Assembly: GCA_033977485.1 (NCBI GenBank)
Contig: CM066985.1
Coordinates: forward strand, 72,897,045 to 72,961,044
Direction of reading: 5' to 3'
Length of the DNA stretch: 64,000 bases
Source of the DNA: Hydrangea macrophylla
Taxonomy: Eukaryota > Streptophyta > Magnoliopsida > Cornales > Hydrangeaceae
A program made the translations under genes and the position numbers. The notes below the pieces were generated by a model. That model was not told where the DNA came from. It was given only the letters and a program-made list of their open reading frames with translations, and did no database searches. Below are positions 60,301-64,000 of the stretch, in pieces (within the stretch, counting starts at the first letter, position 1; each line of letters starts with the position of its first letter).

Positions 60301-60814
60301 TACGCTTAAAAGTACTAAATTTCCCAACAAAAGCATCCAAAATTCGCCCCTACAAAGAAAGGTAAGCAAATGTTATTCCAAAGAAGAAAAATATGCAAAT
60401 TCACAAGTAGGTGGTCCGTAGGAGAGGTTCCCTCATCGTCAAAAAATAATTACAAAAAAAAAAAGTACATTCACAAGCACACCACTTCTAGACGAAAAAA
60501 TAAAAGGCATTATAAAACTTGTACCAGCAAAACCCGTGCTTCATCCATAGATGGCTGGTCGACACCTTTCTCAAAAATAGGCTCCACCTAAAACCACAAT
60601 AGAAAAAGTCAACTCATTAGACCAGTAGCTAGCCACAGACATATCCAGTACTTTCAAGCCTTAAAGACGGTAACATGAATCTTTTAATCTCTTCAAGAAA
60701 TGTGATTCGAGCATGCACCAGATTCAACATTAAGCGAGCACACGTGGTATGAATACTGAGTGACAGTGAAGCATCGTGCATGTTGCTTGAAAACAAGTAA
60801 ATAATCCTGGATAA
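27607..60814 (-). CDS. TRA1: TRRAP/Tra1 homologue, SAGA and NuA4 scaffold subunit (5' end beyond window)
   Basis: Tra1 is the activator-binding scaffold shared by the SAGA and NuA4 histone acetyltransferase complexes and acts in the nucleus. Exons in coding order: 60719-60814, 60525-60587, 60290-60349, 58389-58457, 58137-58218, 57892-57944, 57719-57811, 56237-57469, 54724-55692, 54128-54463, 53481-53739, 53174-53396, 52481-52850, 50225-50374, 49908-50129, 49329-49550, 47490-48140, 44229-44489, 43791-44138, 40593-41005, 39741-40170, 33537-34835, 32925-33185, 32554-32844, 32012-32461, 31028-31459, 29744-30022, 28913-29464, 28323-28532, 27607-27726. All inferred introns are GT-AG. The total is 10,497 nt, divisible by three: 3,498 residues, ending MDPTWHPWF. 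Family members are about 3,860 residues long, so about 360 N-terminal residues are missing to the right. No frame break was found. Exon borders were set by eye from splice signals and family continuity. Confidence 0.95.
28323..31459 (-). CDS. TRA1: TRA1 exons 26-29: PI3K-like pseudokinase domain
   Basis: Residues 2969-3459. The domain is built like a PI3K-related kinase but lacks catalysis. Where active relatives have a Gly-Asp-Arg-His-x-x-Asn loop, this protein has IGGRSPNK (about residue 3315, codon near 29137). Where they have Asp-Phe-Gly, it has TDFHPAYD (near 29074). This loss is a family hallmark of TRRAP/Tra1, so the domain serves as a structural hub. The conserved segments IPVWSQ and VRMVEDDLMY are joined across the intron at 29465-29743. 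Confidence 0.95.
28576..28876. mobile_element. MITE in TRA1 intron 28
   Basis: About 300 bp with inverted ends. The left has AAGGGTAAAATGCACC and, inside, GCAATTTGGTCCTTCAACTT. The right has the reverse-complement counterparts (AAGTTGAAAGACCAAATTGC, then ATCATTTTACACTT). No coding capacity. A related partial copy is at about 31640-31805. Confidence 0.7.
30424..31009. mobile_element. MITE-like element with internal triplication in TRA1 intron 26
   Basis: The left edge has CGGCCCCGTGTAGAATCAC and the right edge has GCTAATTCGAACGGGCCC, a loose inverted pair. Between them lies AT-rich non-coding sequence and a tandem triplication (30726-30989). The borders are approximate. Confidence 0.45.
30726..30989 (+). 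repeat. Three head-to-tail copies of an 88-bp unit
   Basis: GCTCTCTTTTGATAATGCC starts at 30726, 30814 and 30902. The copies read the same base for base as far as I can see, apart from the last two or three bases of the array. Such identity suggests a very recent tandem duplication or an assembly artefact. It lies wholly within an intron. Confidence 0.92.
31640..31805. mobile_element. Partial MITE in TRA1 intron 25
   Basis: It contains AGGTAAAAGGCATTTTGCA and GGCAATTTGGTCCTCTCAATTG, the same word set as the MITE at 28576-28876, but its right end is poorly preserved. Confidence 0.5.
32012..32461 (-). CDS. TRA1: TRA1 exon 25: low-complexity linker between FAT and kinase-like domain
   Basis: Residues 2819-2968. 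The exon opens with ALYYWLRTYLLERRD and closes with HTNLASELE, both conserved. Between them are about 90 residues rich in Gly, Ser, Asn, Gln and Asp (for example VGVGGSHDTGNSQ). This is likely a disordered linker. The length of such a linker often varies between species, while the edges are fixed. Confidence 0.92.
32554..44489 (-). CDS. TRA1: TRA1 exons 18-24: late HEAT and FAT region
   Basis: Residues 1718-2818 of the visible protein. Recognisable blocks are LFIRNNINQ (exon 18), LEPCFKYKMLDAGKSLCSLL (exon 19), and the 1,299-nt exon at 33537-34835, which holds TPR-like helices typical of the FAT domain (for example AGLSLVQHGYWQRAQSLFYQA). Exons 23-24 continue with GWISWGNYCDM and VGRAFDKYLDQIPNW. 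The FAT region wraps around the kinase-like domain in this protein family. A Lys codon is split between exons 20 and 21. The intron at 34836-39740 is the largest complete one. Confidence 0.93.
33235..33480. mobile_element. Decayed MITE of the TTTGGGATAGC family in TRA1 intron 22
   Basis: It begins with CATTTGGGATAGCTTTTTTGGGGCCAACAA and holds several AAAAAGCT-like words shared with 49650-49880, 52895-53155 and 54495-54695. A CA microsatellite lies near 33386-33425. Confidence 0.5.
36842..36869. repeat. (AT)14 microsatellite
   Basis: Uninterrupted AT dinucleotides in the solo LTR. Confidence 0.95.
37036..37089. repeat. Compound (TG)n(AG)n microsatellite
   Basis: A TG run passes directly into an AG run. 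It gives false open frames rich in Ser-Leu and Thr-His on the minus strand. Confidence 0.95.
37384..39640. other. Non-coding interior of the element in TRA1 intron 21
   Basis: The first kilobase is AT-rich. From 38340 to 39080 the sequence turns G-rich on the plus strand, with degenerate short repeats (GAAGTGGACCTTCGGAGTGAG-like words near 38860-39040). Frames at 38343-39085 are open because stops are rare in G-rich DNA. I recognise no protein. Confidence 0.4.
40171..40592 (-). other. TRA1 intron 20
   Basis: A 422-nt intron with a poly-A/T tract (about 40267-40280) and no other feature. Its splice sites divide a Lys codon. Confidence 0.8.
41094..41743. mobile_element. MITE-like inverted-repeat element in TRA1 intron 19
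   Basis: The left has GGTTCTGATTGGTCCATGGATTTAG followed by GAGGAAAAGAAAAGAAAAC. The right, read in reverse complement, has GGCTCTGCTTGTTTACGGATTTAG followed by AGGAAAGGAAAGG. A short motif, GAAAAACAGTGAGG, is repeated near 41175-41230. No coding capacity. Confidence 0.6.
41744..43790. other. Rest of TRA1 intron 19: C-rich repetitive sequence and long CT tract
   Basis: The stretch 42340-43060 is C-rich on the plus strand with recurring CTCACNCC and GCTCNNC words. It looks like decayed repetitive DNA, but I could not define ends or a target duplication. The frames at 42302-42911 have no recognisable domain. Confidence 0.35.
43213..43295. repeat. (CT)n microsatellite, 83 nt
   Basis: A pure CT run, one of the longest in the window. 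Confidence 0.95.
44139..44228 (-). other. TRA1 intron of 90 nt, in frame and stop-free
   Basis: This intron starts GTATAT and ends TTTTGCAG on the coding strand. It is a multiple of three with no stop in the reading frame. It is called an intron because the flanking residues (NNINQISQ and ILEPCFKYK) join directly in related proteins as I recall them. Translation through it would add 30 residues. Confidence 0.75.
45567..45737. mobile_element. Hairpin MITE in TRA1 intron 17
   Basis: TTGCTCACCCAAAAATGGTCACCCATTGCTCACCCA at the left matches the reverse complement of the right end nearly perfectly. The inner arms GGGTGACATGTGTCCC and GGGACACATGTCACC also pair. The whole 171-bp unit could fold into one hairpin with a short loop, which is typical of MITEs and of siRNA-producing inverted repeats. 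Confidence 0.85.
45829..47395. mobile_element. Putative inverted-repeat element with GC-rich interior in TRA1 intron 17
   Basis: The outer ends pair loosely (AAAATTGGTGAAAAGTCCCCTATCG at the left, and reverse complement GAATTGGTGATAAATCCATTCTAGGG at the right). The interior at 46038-46500 is unlike the neighbouring intron: it is GC-rich, with many CCACCGCCG-like codon-like words and three direct copies of CTAGATCCGG (46329-46372). It could be a gene fragment captured by a Mutator-like element, or only low-complexity DNA. Confidence 0.35.
47490..55692 (-). CDS. TRA1: TRA1 exons 9-17: central HEAT-repeat region with basic nuclear-signal-like patch
   Basis: Residues 584-1717 of the visible protein. 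Helical repeat sequence dominates (for example the long exon 54724-55692), interrupted by two low-complexity inserts. One is Ser/Pro-rich (SASAGQGSVGG-like, 52650-52750) and one is acidic to basic in exon 17, ending SSKRVKVEAG near residue 1663, which could act as a nuclear localisation signal. Codons are split between exons 11/12 (Ala) and 12/13 (Arg). All other joins are phase 0. The antisense frames seen over these exons are shadows. Confidence 0.93.
48141..49328 (-). other. TRA1 intron 16
   Basis: A 1.19-kb AT-rich intron. The only outstanding feature is a 22-nt G run at 48728-48749. I see no transposon ends. Confidence 0.6.
48728..48749 (+). repeat. Homopolymer G22 tract
   Basis: Twenty-two consecutive G on the plus strand, flanked by GGGGT and AAGGGGGAAGGAGG. 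On the transcribed strand's mRNA-sense copy this is a C tract. It could form G-quadruplexes in DNA and is a site of likely sequencing error. Confidence 0.9.
49650..49880. mobile_element. MITE of the TTTGGGATAGC family in TRA1 intron 15
   Basis: The left end is CTCGTTTGGGATAGATTTTTTCAAGGACAACAATCA. The right end is its loose inverse, TGATTATTTCAGAAGCCAACCCAAACAGG. AAAAAGCTNNN words lie inside. Confidence 0.65.
50973..52023. mobile_element. hAT-like non-autonomous element (family A, copy 1) in TRA1 intron 13
   Basis: The ends are CAAGGAACAAAATTTTGTTTCG at the left and, in reverse complement, CAAGGATCAAAATTTTGTTTCGG at the right, with GAAACG/CGTTTC words clustered beside both. The flanks TCAATAAC and TCAACAAT agree at 6 of 8 bases, which fits a worn 8-bp hAT target duplication. 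A second copy starts at 61396. No transposase is inside. It contains a CT microsatellite (about 51270-51303) and a smaller MITE. Confidence 0.7.
51383..51565. mobile_element. MITE nested in the family A element
   Basis: Long inverted ends: GAGTAATGCTATGCTTCCCAA with CCCAAAAAGTGTTTCCCAAC at the left. At the right is the reverse complement of GAGTGATGCTATTTTTCCCAA with CCCAAAAGTGTTTCCCAAC. The 180-bp unit folds into a hairpin. Confidence 0.8.
52895..53155. mobile_element. MITE of the TTTGGGATAGC family in TRA1 intron 12
   Basis: It runs from about AATGCAAGTCAACC to GGCTATCCAATGGGCTC. The interior has repeated AAAAAGCT and AGCTTTTTAA words in both orientations, as in 54495-54695. Confidence 0.6.
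54495..54695. mobile_element. MITE of the TTTGGGATAGC family in TRA1 intron 9
   Basis: It shares TTCTAAAAAGGAATTAGATTTTCTAAAAAGCTG with 52895-53155 (as GAAATCAGATTTTCTAAAAAGCTG). It ends AAAAAACTATCCCAAAGAAGCTC. It lies close to the exon 9 donor site. Confidence 0.6.
55693..56236 (-). other. TRA1 intron 8
   Basis: A 544-nt AT-rich intron. I see nothing further in it. Confidence 0.7.
56237..60814 (-). CDS. TRA1: TRA1 exons 1-8 of the visible part: N-terminal HEAT-repeat solenoid
   Basis: These exons give residues 1-583 of the visible protein. The first begins in mid-protein with LSRIIYLFSSNMHDASLSL, so the initiator codon is outside the window. Later conserved blocks are KTIIWSITHAHLPR (57892-57944), a Pro/Ser-rich insert with THGTPPQVPPSSNPSVPQP (57719-57811), and VWKASGVLKSGVHCLALFKE opening the 1,233-nt exon. 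That exon is rich in Leu-based helices typical of HEAT repeats. In Tra1 this part forms the ring to which activators bind. Exons 5 and 6 split one Gly codon (phase 1). Other joins here are phase 0. Confidence 0.93.
58458..60289 (-). other. TRA1 intron 3
   Basis: A 1.83-kb intron. A C/T-rich patch lies at 59300-59420 on the plus strand, but no inverted ends, LTR or gene fragment is recognised. The frame at 59216-59518 follows the C/T-rich patch and is not supported. Confidence 0.5.
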
Positions 60815-61395
60815 CTGCAAGACAAAGTTACAAAAATGTCAAAAGTTAAGCTATTTCATTTGAATTACAACTGAATAGTCAATCCATATGCTTTCAAGTG
60901 CCAAAAGCGACAAATACATAGGAAAAAATTTGCAATTCCAGCGAAAATCTATGCCAGCATAATAATGTGAATTGCAACAATGAGAAGGGTATAAGTTTGA
61001 CTAGAGATTGAGACTTTATCTCTTCTTTACTGTCTGATTAAATTTTTATCATCAAGAGAAAAAGATGATCATTAGCATGAAATGATGGTTCCAAGAACTT
61101 AAGGTTATTAAGCTCAAGCTATTCAAATAATTTAGCGCACAAGTGTGGCAACATCCAAGGTGCTACTAAACCACCAGATTGCTTTTCTTTCTCTTTTTGC
61201 TAAAAGGCTGTTTTGTGCTTTACGTCCCGAACACTATTAAAGATTCCAGTATTTTCATTGCTTCTGTCAAAAGATGTATTCAACCTTTAAAAAAAAGTAG
61301 AATTCTGTGCTGTCCGCAGGGCAAGAGGGAGATGAAAAGAGGACCACGTATCTTACACAGTTTCTGTGAAGGAGAGCAACCTCATATAGGCAAGG

Positions 61396-63230
61396 ATCAA
61401 AATTTCGTTTCGGTGTAGGGTTTCGGTGTTCCCGGAAACGGAAACTTTTCATAAACGGAACGGAAATATATGGAAACACCGGAAAAAATTGGAAACACTA
61501 AGAAACTTGTGGAAACATAACTTCAAACTAAACTGTATGCACATATAAAGCTTATAATTGATTAATTGAACCTTACTATCTCAATCCAAGGTAACTCATG
61601 GTCACATAGTTTCTTCCAGTGTTACTTTACTATTTTATGACGATTTTACTAGTTAATTATCAATCAATGTAGATTTCACTATGCTCCTGATTTTAATGCG
61701 GATTTGAGATAAAGAAAGGACTTTATGAGACAATTGAGAAGATGTGCTCCACTCCTGAATTACTAGCAAGGGTGGATAGACAACTAGATATGTTCCACAA
61801 TGCAAAAAAGATGTTTGGGATGTCTATGGCTGTCCAAATGAGGGATAAGAAACAACCTGGTAAAGATTTAATGATAGCTTTTATCTCCTTAGCAAATAAT
61901 AATTTTTTTGGGTTAGAAAGTAATTAGTCTTTGTTAATACTTGATAGCATTGTGGTGGGAGTCCTTTGGAGGAGGTTGCAAAGAGCTTCAAGACCTTTCC
62001 ATTCGCATCCTTAGCCTCACTCTATAGTGCTACAGGATGTGAGAGAAACTGGAGTACATTTGATCAGGTATAAAATAATTAAACAACATATTAAAGTGGA
62101 GGAATAGGAAGAGATGTAGTGTTTGTTCAAAATTATTCATTTTAAGTTTTTAATAGGTGCATACTAACAGGAGAAACCGATTGGAGCAACAAAGACTTAA
62201 TGCACTTGTTTTTACGAAGTATAATTTACGGTTGGAAGCAAGACACCAAAAAGGGTAGAGGAAGGAGATGTTTATGATCCTATTTCTCTATCAGATATGG
62301 AATCCGATGATGAATGGATAACAAAGAGAGAAGATCCTACTCTACCTGCGAACACCGCATGGATGGATCTGAGCGAGTGTTTTGAAGTTGTAGAGGGAGA
62401 ATGTACAGAAAGAGGAAGAGAGGTAGCACATTTCCATTTGTTTTTAATTTAGTCCTTCACTTAATTTATAAATCATACTTCGTACTATTCCTCTTAAAGG
62501 GCCCAGAGATCTCAACAAGATGGGTAAAGTGAAAGAAGTGGTTGAAGTTGAAGACGATGAGGAAGAAGAGATACAAGCTATTCAAGAAGAAGATATTGGG
62601 AGGGAAGAATTGCTTGATGTTGATGATGATATTGATAGTGATGAATGCTAAATGATTGTCAGTGATAGTTTTTTTGTTCTAACCCTAAACTTTGATGAAC
62701 TAGTTTTTGAATTTTGAACTTTGATGTTGCATTTGCATGAAATCTATTGTTACATTATTATTTTGTCCATTTAACCAATGTATGTGTTTTTATGTGTATC
62801 CATTATTTTCGAAAAAAAAGTGTGAATCTTTTCACGATTCGATTCGATTCACGATTCATAACTTTGGCCAACCAATTCACGATTTGACCACCATGGTTAT
62901 ATCAATAACATATAGTTCAAATTGAAAATACATGATGATTTAGGCGTCAATATACTGTCAAGCAGTTCATAGAATACAGAAAACAGCATTCATTGAAAAG
63001 AAAAGTTACACATAAGCACATAAAGAGCTAATTAGTAAATTTATTACAACTAATTTTTATAAGGATGTAACTCATCTAGTAATAACAATATAATTATATA
63101 ACACTAATTAGTAAATTTATTAAACTAATTTTTATATTTCTAAGAATATTAGTTATATAACTTATATAAGTAATAAGTTATAAGTTATAAGTTAAAAACT
63201 TATATAACTAATAAGTAGTAAAGTATTATA
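61396..63230. mobile_element. hAT-like element family A, copy 2, interrupted
   Basis: The left end, CAAGGATCAAAATTTCGTTTCGGTGTAGGG, matches the right end of copy 1 (in reverse complement). Homology runs to TTGATTAATTGAACCTT (about 61574) and resumes at about 62905 with AGTTCAAATTGAAAATACAT and GCAGTTCATAGAATAC. The gap between is filled by a hAT transposase fragment. The right end is worn or lost near the two MITEs at 63.2-63.6 kb. Confidence 0.65.
61577..62896 (+). pseudogene. hAT transposase remnant (C-terminal part), nested in family A copy 2
   Basis: The plus strand encodes the end of a plant hAT transposase: CSTPELLARVDRQLDMFHNA with FGMSMAVQMRDKKQPGKD (61742-61927), then WWESFGGGCKELQ (about 61953-61990), then TGCERNWSTFDQ up to a GT donor near 62068. 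After an intron-like gap ending TTTTAATAG come RRNRLEQQRLNALVF and DMESDDEW. The WW...CERNWS...RRNRL order is the hAT dimerisation domain. A frameshift (within CTCTATAGTG), several stops and the missing N-terminal half show it is dead. The right end (about 62848-62894) resembles that of the element at 34905-39704. Confidence 0.8.
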
Positions 63231-63235
63231 TATAT

Positions 63236-63410
63236 AGTCCGGATCTTAAGCAGACCTAAAAGAAGGACCGTGTAAAAAGTGAGCATTTCTCACAAAAAAA
63301 AAAGTGAGAAGCGTGTAAAAAGTGAGAAATTTAAGATGTGAGAAATTCTTACTTTTTACACGGTTTGTCTTTTAGGTCCGTTTTTTAAGATCCGCTTAAG
63401 ATCCGGACTA
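63236..63410. mobile_element. Hairpin MITE with TA-rich flanks
   Basis: The ends AGTCCGGATCTTAAGCAGACCTAAAAG and CTTTTAGGTCCG...GATCTTAAGC-type inverse pair over about 50 bp. It is flanked by TATATA on both sides, which suggests a TA target site. Confidence 0.8.
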
Positions 63411-63422
63411 TATATATATATA

Positions 63423-63587
63423 GGGAGAGGATCTTAAGTGCACTAGGTAGAGTACACTGACCGAATGCACTGGTTTTTAAAAAACCCGCGGATCAGCAGG
63501 ACGGGGCACTGGTCAGCGGGGCAGCCCGCGGGTTTTTTAGGCTTAAAAGCCAATGCACACTACCAAGTGCACTTAAGATCCTTTCCT
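63423..63587. mobile_element. Second hairpin MITE, 12 bp from the first
   Basis: The ends GGAGAGGATCTTAAGTGCACTAGGTAG and CTACCAAGTGCACTTAAGATCCTTTCC are inverted copies. The middle has AAAAACCCGCGG and CCGCGGGTTTTTT facing each other. It shares GGATCTTAAG with its neighbour. Confidence 0.8.
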
Positions 63588-64000
63588 TATATACTAGCAG
63601 TCGGGGCACACGCGTTGCGTGTGCAACGCGTTCTATTCATTCGTAAATTCAGCATTTATAAACTCAATGAATAAATATGAATTTGTGGAGATTAACGTCT
63701 ATATATTAAAGGGACACAGTAGTATATGAGAAAAAAGTGTAACAGAAAATACCAAATATTAGTGTATGTTTCATGGTTTTGTTACATTGTCTATATCTAG
63801 CGGTCGTGCACACGCGTTGCATGTGCCAAACTCATTCAATAAAAAATAATTCGTGACGAATAATCTTAACATTAGTGAGAAAAATAACACAAAAATGCAG
63901 CACTACTCATTAAAGGAAACAAGAGACCGAGGGCAAGAGAAGTCATTACCATCACTCCAAAATTCAACTAAAGTTGGAATCTACATAACCTGAAATTATA

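Larger units (their letters stand above)
60815..64000 (-). other. TRA1 intron, 5' side, running past the window edge
   Basis: The residues expected just before LSRIIYLFSS were looked for on the minus strand from 60815 to 64000 and not found. The whole stretch therefore appears to be one intron of at least 3.2 kb, filled by the elements listed below. Confidence 0.65.

Noticed and set aside
61940..62650. A functional hAT transposase gene
   Set aside because: There is a frameshift inside the dimerisation domain and several stops, and the N-terminal half is missing.

Overview
The window is nuclear DNA of a flowering plant, probably a eudicot. It has spliced genes with GT-AG introns, dense LTR retrotransposons with perfect 5-bp target duplications, hAT remnants, many MITEs and long CT, TA and GT microsatellites. 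I see no bacterial-type operon, rRNA, tRNA or CRISPR array. The species cannot be named from the sequence.

Left part (1 to about 27.06 kb): retrotransposons nested three deep. The oldest layer is a decayed plus-strand Ty3/Gypsy element of Tat type, with its left end outside the window. It has a gag-side fragment, a broken protease, an antisense reading region resembling a plant-mobile-domain protein, and an approximate 3' LTR. A 3.4-kb solo LTR (914-4336, duplication AGTCC) sits inside it. An Athila-like element on the minus strand (5361-22517, duplication GGCAC) was inserted into the protease. That element has lost reverse transcriptase, RNase H and integrase. A Tekay-type chromovirus on the minus strand (11427-20425, duplication CAGGG) then inserted into the Athila gag. 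Each junction is supported by a target duplication, and the LTR divergence seen by eye (inner pair under 2 percent, outer pair about 4-5 percent) agrees with the order.

Right part (27.6 kb to the window end): one large minus-strand gene, the plant homologue of TRRAP/Tra1, the giant scaffold and activator-binding subunit shared by SAGA and NuA4 histone acetyltransferase complexes. I reconstructed 30 exons. They add up to 10,497 nt, an exact multiple of three, or 3,498 residues plus the stop. About 360 N-terminal residues, judged from the usual family length, lie beyond position 64000. HEAT-type repeats, a FAT region, a low-complexity linker, a pseudokinase domain lacking catalytic residues, and a FATC tail are all present. 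No coding exon appears broken.

Most of the gene's length comes from introns filled with transposons: a 4.9-kb intron with a solo LTR nested in a hAT-like element, a 2.1-kb intron with a hAT-like element holding a MITE, a 3-kb intron with a hairpin MITE and a GC-rich possible gene-capturing element, and a 5' intron with a broken hAT transposase nested in another element. One small 90-nt intron is in frame and free of stops, so its retention would keep the protein open.
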